A DNA stretch of 64,000 bases from Spinacia oleracea (taxonomy: Eukaryota > Streptophyta > Magnoliopsida > Caryophyllales > Amaranthaceae): positions 80,978,810 to 81,042,809 of the forward strand of contig NC_079489.1 of NCBI RefSeq assembly GCF_020520425.1. The letters run 5' to 3'. How positions within the stretch are numbered: the stretch's first letter is position 1; each line of letters opens with the position of its first letter. Under the pieces are notes generated by a model. That model was not told the origin of the DNA. It made no database searches and was given only the letters and a program-made list of their open reading frames with translations. The position numbers were made by a program, and so were the translations under genes. Shown here piece after piece: positions 10,602-21,000 of the stretch.

Positions 10602-13600
10602 ATGGGCACAGATGATGAAGAACCGAAATCCAAGCCAGGAGATGAGCTTGCTAAGGCATATTATCTGGGTTCAAGCGATGCACCCGGAAACATTATCACG
10701 CCAATTAAATTGCGTGGATCAAAAAATTACGATGAGTGGGCTGCCTCTGTTCGTCGAGCCCTCATATCTAAGAGGAAATTCGGTTTCGTTGAAGGTAAAA
10801 TTACAGAACCTACGGACCCTGACAGGCTTGCGGATTGGATTGCAGTACACTCAATGCTCGTTTCATGGATTTCACACACCCTAGAGGAATCCCTACGATC
10901 CACTGTTGGGGATTTCGATGATGCCGGCGTTATGTGGCTCTATTTGTAAACACGATTTTGCGTGGTAAGTGGCACTCGAATTTGTCAATTAAAGAAGAAA
11001 CTTGGAAACTGTAAACAACAACCCAACGAACCAGTAGCAACCTACTATGGGCGACTCTCGACTTTGTGGAAGGAATTCATTGCCTATGCTCGTGTGCCTA
11101 AGTGTTCATGTGGGGGGTGCAAGTGTGATATTGCTGGCCAAATTACACACATACGGGCTGAGGACTATTTACACTATTTTCTGATCGGATTGGATACTCC
11201 GTACGAGGCTATACGAGCACAGTTGCTCGCTCAATCCCCCCTGCCTAGTGTAGAAGAGGCATACCTGAATGTTTGTAATACCGAAGACTTGCGTGCCGAA
11301 GAGAATCAGGAAGGTCGTGCACCAGTTGTAGCATTCAAGGTTGAAACTCGTTCCCGAAACCGAGATGATGATAACAGCGACAAATTATGTAATCATTGCA
11401 ATCGGATAGGGCACGAAGAAGAAGGGTGCTTTCAGTTAATCGGCTTCCCGGAATGGTGGCCGGCTGATCGGAGGGGAGGCCGTGGCTCCGGCAGGACGGG
11501 AAGCAGGGGCGGTAGAACTGGCCGCGGAGCAAGGGGCAGCAACTATGGCAATGGAACATCTTCTGGAGCAGCGAACAAAAACAATAACACCACTGATAGA
11601 GCAAATAAGGTCCAAGCCCATAATGTCCAACAAACATCCACAAACAATAATGGGCTTGTTGATGGGCTAGCAGGAGTTTCAGCCACTCAAGTTCAGCAAA
11701 TTCTGGACATTCTAACATCTAAGGCAAAACCGAGATTACAGGGTAAGATTAATACTAATTTGCTTTGGATAGTTGATACAGGAGCGTCAAATCACTACAC
11801 ATCTGATCTTTCACTTTTGAAGAATATTCGGACAATCCCGAATTGTCCTATCGGACTCCCGGATGGTCAGACCGCCATTGCAAATCAAAGTGGTTCGGTA
11901 AAGTTGGAAGGCGGTTTTGAGTTAGACAATGTGTTATTTGTACCTCGTTTAAATTGCAACTTAATTTCTGTAACACAATTAAGTGATGAATTAAACTGTG
12001 TTGCTCAATTTACTAACAAAATATGTGTTATACAGGACCGGTCGACGAGGAAGATGATTGGCCTGGGTGTTAGAGAAGATGGACTTTATTTTTTTCGTGG
12101 AATTCCGTTTGGGAAAGTGTGTGCCGTCGAGACAGAATGTGTGGTCGAATTGTGGCATCAACGAATGGGACATCCGTCGGAAAAAATAGTGAAGCTTCTC
12201 CCTCCTGTTAATAGTGCAGTTAGACAAAATAATAAAGTGTGTGATATTTGTCCTCGTGCTAAGCATACTAGAAGTAGTTTTCTCGTTAGTACAAATAAAG
12301 CAAGCAGAGTGTTAGAATTAATACATTTGGATTTATGGGGACCTTACAAGACACGTTCGTCTTGTGGGGCTCGATATTTTTTAACTATTGTAGATGATTT
12401 TTCTAGAGGAACATGGATTTATCTGCTTCGCGATAAAACTGAGGTTGGGTTTACGTTTATGAATTTTGTTGCAATGAGTAAACGACAATTCAATCAAGAC
12501 ATTAAAATCATACGAAGCGATAATGGGACGGAATTTAATTGTTTGCAAGGATATTTTCTTAAGTCTGGCATTTTATTTGAATCTTCATGTGTTGGCACCC
12601 CTCAACAGAATGGTCGAGTAGAACGAAAGCATCAACACCTTTTAAATGTGGCCCGGGCATTGCGTTTTCAAGCAAACTTGCCTAAGAAATTTTGGGGGGA
12701 GTGCGTGTTGGCGGCATGCTATTTAATTAATAGGACACCTACTCCATTGCTTGAAAATAAAACACCATTCGAAATGTTGTTCAAGAAAGTACCGTCATAT
12801 GATTTAATCCGGGTTTTTGGATGCCTTTGCTATGCCCATAATCAACGAAGTAGAGGAGATAAGTTTGATTCCCGTAGTCGAAAGTGCATTCTTATAGGAT
12901 ATCCGTTCGGAAAAAAGGGTGGCAATTGTTTGATTTAGACACACGAGAATTTTTTGTCTCTCGAGATGTTCGTTTTCATGAAAAAGTGTTCCCGTACAAT
13001 GACAAACTCCAAGATATTTCAGAATATTCTAAGGAAAATATGGTGGACTTTGAATCAGATGATGCAGTAGCACTGATTGGCAGTAACACCGCAGGCATGG
13101 CTACAGAATTTGATACTTGCAGTCCTACGTGTAGGCAGGCTGGCGCAGCACCTGCAGCAAGGGGCGAGGCGCAGGAGGCGCACCACAATGTGCAGGAGGC
13201 GCTGCATCATCTGGATGATGCGCTGCCCAGTGTTGAGGCGCAGGTGGAGGCGCATGAAGAAGCGATGCCTGATGCGCTGCATGAGGCGCACCACAAGGCG
13301 AGCGAGGCGCTGCAGCAACAGGGGCAGAATGCGCAGGGCACGAGCAACACTACAGCTATTAACCAACGCAGCAGTGACGAAGCTCGGCAAAATAATAATG
13401 CTGGGCAGACTGCCTTGAGTGAGGAGGAGGAGTTTGGTAGGGGGAAGAGACAAAAATTCCAATCATCAAAACTCCGAGAATTTGTGACACACACTATACG
13501 GAAAAATAAAAGTCCATCTCCGAATTCACCCTCGACATCATCTATCTCAGGTACTCCCTATCCTATAACATATTTTGTTAATTATGAACAGTTTTCTGCA

Positions 13601-15175
13601 AAACACAGACACTTTCTAGCAGCTATTACGGAGGGCAAAGCTCCAAAATCCTTTAAAGAAGCAATGAAGTACAAAGCATGGAGAGAAGCTATGGGGGCAG
13701 AAATCGATGCTCTTGAAGGGCAAGGGACATGGGTCCTAGAGAAATTACCTCCGGGAAAGAAAGCACTTGGGAGCAAGTGGGTGTATACGGAAAAAAGAGA
13801 TGAGGATGGAAACTTGATTCGGAATAAGGCAAGATTGGTCTGCTTAGGAAATCATCAGGTAGAAGGTACGGACTATAATGAAACCTTCGCACCGGTTGCT
13901 AAAATGTCGACAGTACGAACATTTTTAGCAGTCGCAGCTGTGAAAAATTGGGAAGTACATCAAATGGATGTACGCAACGCTTTTCTTCATGGTGATTTAG
14001 AAGAGGAAATTTATATGAAAATCCCTCCTGGCTTTCATAAAAATAATACTGATATGGTCTGTAGGATGAAGAAATCTCTATATGGTTTGAAACAGGCACC
14101 CCGGTGTTGGTTTGAAAAATTGTCTACCGCTCTGGAAAAGTATGGATTCAAGCAATCCTACTCCGATTATTCACTTTTCACTATGTCGAAGGGAGGAGTT
14201 CAATTGAGTGTCTTAATCTACGTTGATGATATGATTATTGCTGGAAATAATGTATTTGCGTTAAATAGTTTTAAAGCATATTTGAGTCAGTGTTTTAAAA
14301 TGAAGGATTTGGGTCATCTGAAATATTTTCTAGGCCTCGAGGTTGCACGTAGCAAGAGTGGTTTTTATGTGTGTCAAAGAAAATATGCACTAGACATTAT
14401 TTCAGAAACAGGTCTATTGGGTGCTAAACCGTCAGATTTTCCGATGGAGCAAAATCACAAATTAGCACTAGCAGACGGTAAGGAGATGGAGGATGGGGAG
14501 AAATACAGACGCCTAGTAGGACGTCTTATTTACTTGGCAGTTACTAGGCCAGACTTGGCATACTCTGTACACATTTTATCTCAATTCATGCAAGCACCAA
14601 AAGAGGAGCATTGGGAAGCAGCATTGCGAGTAGTACGATACCTGAAAAAGTGCCCGGGCCAAGGTATACTTTTACGTTCTGATAGTTCATTACGGCTAGA
14701 GGGATGGTGTGACTCGGACTGGGCTAGTTGCCCATTAACTCGCCGATCCTTAACCGGATGGTTTGTTCTGTTGGGTTATTCTCCTGTATCCTGGAAAACT
14801 AAGAAACAACATACAGTATCGCGATCATCAGCCGAAGCAGAATATCGTTCAATGGCAGCAATTACTTGTGAGTTAAAATGGTTAAAACAGTTGCTCGAAG
14901 ATTTGGGCATCGAACATAAGCAGGGCATGAACGTGTTTTGTGATAGTCAGTCTGCCCTTCACATTGCACAGAATCCAGTGTTTCATGAACGGACAAAACA
15001 TATTGAAGCAGATTGTCACTTTATACGAGATGCAATTAAGGAAGGAGTAATTCGTCCTTCATACGTGTCAACAAAGGTGCAATTAGCAGATATTTTCACC
15101 AAAGCACTAGGAAAAGCACAATTTGAATTTTTTCTTGGCAAGATGGGCATTCGTGATCTTCATGCTCCAACTTGA
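10602..15175 (+). pseudogene. copia gag-pol polyprotein, broken by one stop and one frameshift
   Basis: ATG at 10602 begins a gag with a KLRGSKNYDEWAASVRRAL motif. A TAA at 10947-10949 interrupts it in frame and reading resumes in the same frame. Next come a CX2CX4HX4C zinc knuckle (CNHCNRIGHEEEGC, about 11389), an aspartic protease WIVDTGASNHY (about 11767), a pre-integrase GHPSEKI/CDIC segment (about 12170), and an integrase with a D,D,E layout (LDLWGP, IIRSDNGTEF, GTPQQNGRVERK). At about 12909-12915 a short A-run is one base too short and shifts the frame. The second part (to 15175) holds an Ala/His-rich spacer (13139-13345), RT with MDVRNAFLHG and YVDDMIIAG, and RNase H with WCDSDWA, SRSSAEAEYRSM and CDSQSALHI. 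With only two lesions, inactivation is recent, or the homopolymer change is a sequencing artefact. Confidence 0.92.
13139..13345 (+). repeat. GCGCA/GGAGGCGC-rich coding repeat inside copia pol
   Basis: A degenerate run of GAGGCGCAN and GATGCGCTGC motifs encodes an Ala/Glu/His/Gln-rich linker between integrase and RT. Composition is far more GC-rich than the flanking pol. Units are about 12-18 bp and irregular. A linker of variable length is normal here in copia; the repeat expansion is not part of any catalytic domain. Confidence 0.75.
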
Positions 15176-15181
15176 GGGGGA

Positions 15182-15364
15182 TGTTCAGTGGCATACTAGG
15201 AGTATACTGAATACAGTGTTAGAATTAGAGTAGGAATATGGATCCTAGTATTAGACGCAGTAGTATTGTTAGTTTAGAGTTTTTATGTGAAACTCTAATA
15301 CTGTGCACTATATATTCTTTGCTTTATTATCAATAAGAACAACAACTTGATCTTATATTTGTCA
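15182..15364 (+). mobile_element. 3' LTR of the copia element
   Basis: Starts TGTTCAGTGGCATAC just after the polypurine tract TTGAGGGGGA (15172-15181) and ends TATTTGTCA. Its sequence is nearly identical to 10357-10539. Confidence 0.92.
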
Positions 15365-15537
15365 TCAATCCTTAATTTCTTATGATGTCTTCTAATTTGG
15401 ACGTAATTACTTCGTTTTATAATGCTCAATGTTATATCAAATTTGTATTGTTGGTGGTTTAGTGGAACAGGAAAACAGAAACAAGAATTGTTTTTTTAAT
15501 TTTTATTTTTAATCTTATACGATATGTAAATGTCCTT

Positions 15538-15573
15538 GGTTAATGGTTAATGGTTAATGGTTAATGGTTAATG
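15538..15573 (+). repeat. GGTTAAT microsatellite
   Basis: Five head-to-tail copies of the 7-bp unit GGTTAAT. It is not the plant telomere repeat (TTTAGGG). Confidence 0.9.
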
Positions 15574-15584
15574 ATTACTTTGTG

Positions 15585-15715
15585 CGGATTACAATTCTTT
15601 CTGGGCAAGTGCAACTAATGGAAGGAAAATTAGAGTATTAGAAAACCATGAACTTTTATGGAGCATCGATAATGGTGCCCCCAAGGCCTTGATGCATCCT
15701 TCCTTTACAAGTGAG
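15585..15715 (+). pseudogene. Coding-like remnant, function not recognised
   Basis: One plus frame reads without stop through ATNGRKIRVLENHELLWSID (about 15609-15668) and on to a region ending at a possible donor, AAGTGAGC near 15709. The hydrophobic/charged alternation and codon use look protein-coding. The stretch is too short to name. It may belong with the possible exon at 9601-9778. No gene could be assembled around it. Confidence 0.25.
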
Positions 15716-15762
15716 CATATCTATACCTAGTATTTAAAAAGAAACATCATAGGTTATTAAAA

Positions 15763-16178
15763 CAAAAGCTTTTGTGTAAGACCGTCTAACGGTAAGACCG
15801 TTTTTTTGATACTAACTAAACTAATGTAAAACATAACTATAAGTAATAAAATCATAACTAATTGAATAAAAAAATAATTAAGGTATAAAGACAAATAGTT
15901 AAATTTTGAGTTTAATAGTTATTATTTTCGAACAAACTTATTAGTAACTAAAACTCATAAAATCTTTACTAATTGATCTCATTACTTAACTAAACAGTTT
16001 CATTGTTTAACTAATTGGTTCAGTGCTTAACTAATAGGTTCGGTTGCATAACTAATTGGTTTCGTTGCTTAACTAATTGAATTTCAAACTTAACTAATTG
16101 GTTTAAGCGGTTAACTAATTAGTTAAAGTGCATGCATAAAAGTGGTCTAACAGTTAGAGCGTCTTTCCTAAAAGTTTG
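15763..16178. mobile_element. Candidate MITE with imperfect 35-bp terminal inverted repeats
   Basis: The left end (15763-15801, containing AAGACCGTCTAACGGTAAGACC) and the complement of the right end (16140-16178, AAAGACGCTCTAACTGTTAG) pair over about 35 bases with mismatches. The interior is AT-rich and repeats TTAACTAATTGGTT about six times between 15990 and 16130. I could not fix a target duplication, so the superfamily is open. Confidence 0.45.
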
Positions 16179-16181
16179 TAT

Positions 16182-16256
16182 TATTAGAAGCCATGTGGCA
16201 TCTCATTATTAGAAGTCATGTGACATCTTAATATTAGAAGCCATGTGACATCTCTC
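16182..16256 (+). repeat. Three tandem 25-bp units
   Basis: ATTAGAAGCCATGTGGCATC-type units start at about 16183, 16207 and 16233. Confidence 0.8.
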
Positions 16257-16405
16257 CTTTCATCCATCATTTTATTTTATTTATTTCAATTTTTCTTTAT
16301 TGTTTCTATGATTTACAACTTTTAATGCCTCTTCCACTCCATTTTCTTTATTCAACATCAAGTTATTAATAGTCTAATATACTCATTAGTCTCTTCTACT
16401 CTACC

Positions 16406-17089
16406 TAGGGATGGCAATGGGTCCAGGATCCGACCCAGATCCGGTTGGACCCGATCCATTTATAAGGGTCTGGGTCCAAAATAATTAGACCCTGTGGATC
16501 TGGGGCGGATCTGGGTCTTTGTTCAATGGGGCGAGTCTGGGTCTGGGTCCAAGAATTAAAGATCCAGATCCGGTCCAGATCCGACCCACAGACCCATATA
16601 TATAATTTTTTAAAAAAATTATTAAAATTTAAATATGATTCTATCTTTATGTGCCAAACTTTATTAAGTTCTTATGATGCTAAACTATTTAAATATTGTT
16701 TGACGTGACATATAAATAATAATATTAGAAACTTTAAATACTTATTGTATTACAAGGCTAATATGATTTTTTTTCCTAAACAAAATTAACGAATATTCCA
16801 TATTTAGTGGTTTGATCAAAGCAACGTTACATTTACATACATAAAATGGGCGAAAAAATTACGCAATATATGAAAAATGAGGGACAGATTTTTTTGGAAA
16901 ACAAATACGGTTAGACCCATTTAGGACCCAGATCCGACCCTAGACCCATTAGACCCAGTGGATCTGGGTCTGGATCTGATTTTTTTGGACCCAACGGATC
17001 TGGGTCGGATCTGGATCCACCTCTTAAAAAGCGGGTCTGGGTCTGGATCCTGTCGGACCCGGTCCAGATCCGACCCATTGCCATCCCTA
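16406..17089. mobile_element. hAT-type non-autonomous transposon (684 bp)
   Basis: Terminal inverted repeats TAGGGATGGCAATGGGTC and GACCCATTGCCATCCCTA are perfect over 18 bp. The flanks carry a perfect 8-bp duplication ACTCTACC (16398-16405 and 17090-17097). An 8-bp duplication plus a TAGGGATG end matches Ac-like hAT transposons. The subterminal zones are packed with GGATCTGGGTC-type repeats in both orientations, plausible transposase binding sites. No transposase is encoded, so it depends on a source elsewhere. Confidence 0.92.
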
Positions 17090-17384
17090 ACTCTACCCCT
17101 TAACATCCAATATTTATTCAACATATAATTTTTATATTTTTCCAACCCTCAAATTACACCTCTATTTAATTCATATATTACCAAAAATCACAAGTACTCA
17201 CTAATTAAAACTTCAAAAGACATCTGAACAACCGCTATACTATTTCCCGTTCTATGAACGGGCTCAAAAGCTAGTGTAGTTGAATGTCTTCCTTGAAATT
17301 TTGATAATAGGTATAGAAGAGGGGTTGATAACTATCTTTTCGGATTAATGGAACACATTGTATCGAATCGAAATTAGAAGAATA

Positions 17385-17613
17385 CTTCCTCCGTCCCTTA
17401 ATACTCGACCTGTTTTGACTTTTTGCACTATTCACATAATTCACTTTGACCCTATTTTATTTCTAGTATATGAAAACAAATGTTAGTATATAATATATTG
17501 TTGGCTTCATTTATAAGTTTTTATAATATGTATTTAAAGAAATTGTTGGTCAAAGTTGTGCATTGGCAAGCGTGTTTGGTCAAACAAGGTCGAGTATTAA
17601 GGGACAGAGGGAG
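17385..17613. mobile_element. Stowaway-like MITE (229 bp)
   Basis: The ends CTTCCTCCGTCCCTTAATAC and GTATTAAGGGACAGAGGGAG form inverted repeats of about 25 bp, flanked by TA (17383-17384, 17614-17615). TA duplication and the CTCCxTCCGTCCC end are typical of Tc1/mariner-derived Stowaway MITEs. It lies about 400 bp upstream of the DPE1 start codon. Confidence 0.85.
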
Positions 17614-17615
17614 TA

Positions 17616-18013
17616 TATTAATGTTAATACTTTATAGTGTTTGATTTATTTTAATCTAATACTTAATTAACCTTTTACTAATGTTTCTAAAGATGAAATA
17701 TTTAACTTAATGTTATCCACTCAAAAAAAAATTCAAATATGATAAAGTTTTAAATGGATAAATGTTGATTTATATTATAATTTATATTGTTATATTTTAT
17801 GATTACTTTAACGTACTTTTAAGTTACTATAATACAAAAAGTAAAATTAAAAAAACCTGTTTATACGTAAGTTCTTGATAGGAGTGTCAAAGCTGGAAGA
17901 GCAACCGCCCATACACTTTATTTGCGGTCACACGGCCATTACGGTGAGTTGTGAATCACTGACTCAGTAGTCAGTAGTGATTCGGATATTTTCCATTTTC
18001 TGCAAATTGGACA
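17616..18013. other. DPE1 upstream region and 5' leader
   Basis: The first 250 bases are AT-rich with no clear element. From about 17880 composition becomes leader-like. I could not place a TATA box or transcription start with confidence. Confidence 0.4.
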
Positions 18014-21000
18014 ATGGCAATGATACCGATGACAATGGCGTCGCTCAACTCTTTCTCTCTCCTTCCATCATCACTCATTCCTGCCAAACTCCACCTCCCT
18101 TACTCCTCCTCACTTTCTCCGTCCTCCTCCTCCTCCTCCTCCACCGCCACCTACGTCGCCTCCGTCGCCTCTCAATCTATCTCCGCCGTCACCGCCACCG
18201 GCGTCGGAGAGGATCTCCCGGTCAATTACGACGAGTATATGCCAAAGGCATCCCCCTCGGACCGGCGGAGAGCAGGAATTCTCCTACATCCGACATCATT
18301 GCCTGGACCTCACGGCATTGGTGATCTCGGCGACCAAGCATTTCAATTCATCGATTGGCTTCATTCTGCTGGCTGCTCCCTTTGGCAGGTGGTTTTAATT
18401 TGGTAATTTTGGAGAAATTTAAGATTGAATTATGGTTTTAATTTGGTAATTTTGTTAATTATTTGCTGGAAAAATGGTGGCAGGTTCTTCCTCTGGTCCC
18501 CCCTGGCCGAAAGGCGAATGAAGAAGGCTCGCCGTATTCCGGCCAGGTCTTTTCGTTTACCTTTTTTTTTTAATAGTTGTGACAAAAGAAATTTTCTTAA
18601 GTATTCATCACCAAATCACAACCTCGTTAATTCATTTATTTCAAAACTGGGCTACATTGCTTAATATAGCTCAAACTTTTGATATGTTTGCAATCTTTGA
18701 CACAAATTCAACACCCTGCCAAGAATAACGCGAACTTTTAAATTTATGATTGCCAAATGAATGATGATACTCATTGGTCCCCTGAAAATCTGAAATAATG
18801 GTTATGATACTCATGAATCTTAAAAAAGGTTTGGTTCTATTTCTTTAATCATTAGATAACACTCTTATATTAAAACATATAAATTTGTCTTGAAAAGGAA
18901 AAAGAATCTCAAAACTTTTTTTCTTCCAGTTATTTTTATGCATTACGGAAATGTTTACACAAGGGTTTTGAGCGCAGTGGATCCACATTGCATTACGAAA
19001 CGTAAGTTCCACAAATCAGCAAGAAAAAAAAAAAAAGTAGAATTTAAAAAGCAGAAAAAAGTGGAATATAACGTGACTGTGATGTGATCACGTGATGATG
19101 CTAGACATTTGAATTCACTAAAACTGCTTGTCGGTATGTAGTAAAGCATCACTGTTGTTTTCTTAGGTCTCTTCTGGCCATAATAAACAAGACATTGTTT
19201 TAATCGTGAAAAGCTCGAATTCAGGATGCCAATTGTGGAAACACTCTGCTGATTTCTCTTGAAGAGCTGGTAAAGGACGGTTTATTGTATGATGAAGAAC
19301 TCCCTGAACCTTTGTAAGCCTCGTTACACTACTCGTGAATCCCTGCTCTTTGTACCTAGATTATGTTAGTTTCGCTTCTGTCCTGTATTGTTGCTCATCA
19401 AAGTCACATGTCCTATTGTAGAGATGCAGACAGGGTGAATTATGATACTATTGCCGAGATAAAGGATCCTTTGGTGGAAAAAGTGAGCATCTTCTCGAAT
19501 TTTGATTTCTATTTCTACCTTTACTTTCGTTTTGAAGGAGAGAGATCTTCCATGTGTTTGATTAAGATTCTCATTATCATCAAGTTATACCTATACATCA
19601 GCATACATCTTACTGTGTTTATATTTCAAGCACCGTCGCTATTTGCATTTAATACCTTAGATTTCCTGGTGGTCATTTGGTGTGATTGCTACAATAAGCT
19701 ATTGTGGTGGGTTAATACCACAGGAAACTAGTTTTGAATGCACGGTGATCCTACTCCCTATACCCTTTCACCTTAGCAGTTGATCCTTGAGTTGTATTTC
19801 AGTCATGATGCAAAACATAACTCAATTGTTCCTCATCAAAATCCATAGTATTCATCTGAGAGAAAACATAACAAAAAGTTAGCTAACACTAACTTGGAAA
19901 ATGAGAAAAAACATTAACTTAATTAATGTTAGGAAACTAAATGATAAGTCCAATTTAAACCCCTGTTACAATTGATGGGGAAACGGGATGTGCTACCTAG
20001 TTTTGGTTAAGCAACGAGTAACAATAACAAAGAACAATTAAGCAAGCAAACCAAGTATGAAAATGGAGAGGGAATTTAACGTGGGAACCCGAGTGTCGGG
20101 AGAAATCCACCAATCCATTATGAAGAACATGATGATGATGAACAACAAAGATTTGAAAGCTTTAAGCAAACCATGAAAGTTTTCCCTTCAAACTCTCTTC
20201 CTCACCTAAACCCTAAGTGTATGAGATTCTCAAGAGGCTACATCTTTGCTTTAATTCATCTAACATAACCTAATTACAAGGCTTATAATGGATATAATAT
20301 AGTAAGGGCAACTAAACAATCTAAAGGATCAACATTAAGCCACGACATTGCATTTCTTCTTGAGTTCCTGATCATCCATCTGCGGGCAGCAGCTGCGGGC
20401 TGACCTCAAGTGCTGCATGCGCACCTTCATCTCCCTTGCCTCGCCATCAATCTCATGCATGAGTCCTCCCTTATGCCTCCTTGTGATCTAGCCCTTGAGC
20501 CCATCTCCACACTCGTCAAACGCCAACAACTTGTAAAGAAAAATAAGATGATCAAATACGTCCTCCAGCAGTCGAGCCTACGAACCATTGCCAAGAGATT
20601 TCACACTCAGACTTCTACAGTTGAGCAGGATAAAAATGAGAATTTTCTTTTCAAGGTAGTAAATTTATATACTTATAGATGGATTAGAGTAGTATATTTT
20701 ATCCATGGGTTATTAAAGGAGCAAATGTGTGCAGTCTGGGAAGCGTTTTCTAGTCAGATGAGTGCTCTTATATCTGTGCCAAAGATTAGTGATATTTTGT
20801 TATTTGGGGCAGAGGGAGTAATCACATTATGGATAAGCTATGATGGAGAATTGCTATCGTGCTTAATATCCCACAGGGGATATGCCTCATATTTTGCAAG
20901 AAAGATAAAAACTGTTTCTGGCAGAAGTGAGAGGGAAGACTGCATACATTTATTAACTCCCAAAGGTGTTCCTTGCATTGAGGAAAAAGCTTATAGTCAT

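Larger units (their letters stand above)
10357..15364 (+). mobile_element. Nearly intact Ty1/copia retrotransposon (5.0 kb)
   Basis: Two 183-bp LTRs (10357-10539, 15182-15364), a tRNA-iMet-type PBS at 10540, a polypurine tract before 15182, and a gag-pol in copia order (gag, protease, integrase, RT, RNase H). The LTRs differ only at the first bases and at one internal C/T, so the insertion is recent. CAATCCT occurs at 10351-10357 and again at 15366-15372, the likely target duplication; the exact edge is uncertain by one or two bases. The coding region carries one in-frame stop and one frameshift, so this copy is probably not autonomous. Confidence 0.93.

Noticed and set aside
15538..15573. 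Possible interstitial telomere repeat
   Set aside because: The unit is GGTTAAT, not TTTAGGG, and only five copies are present.
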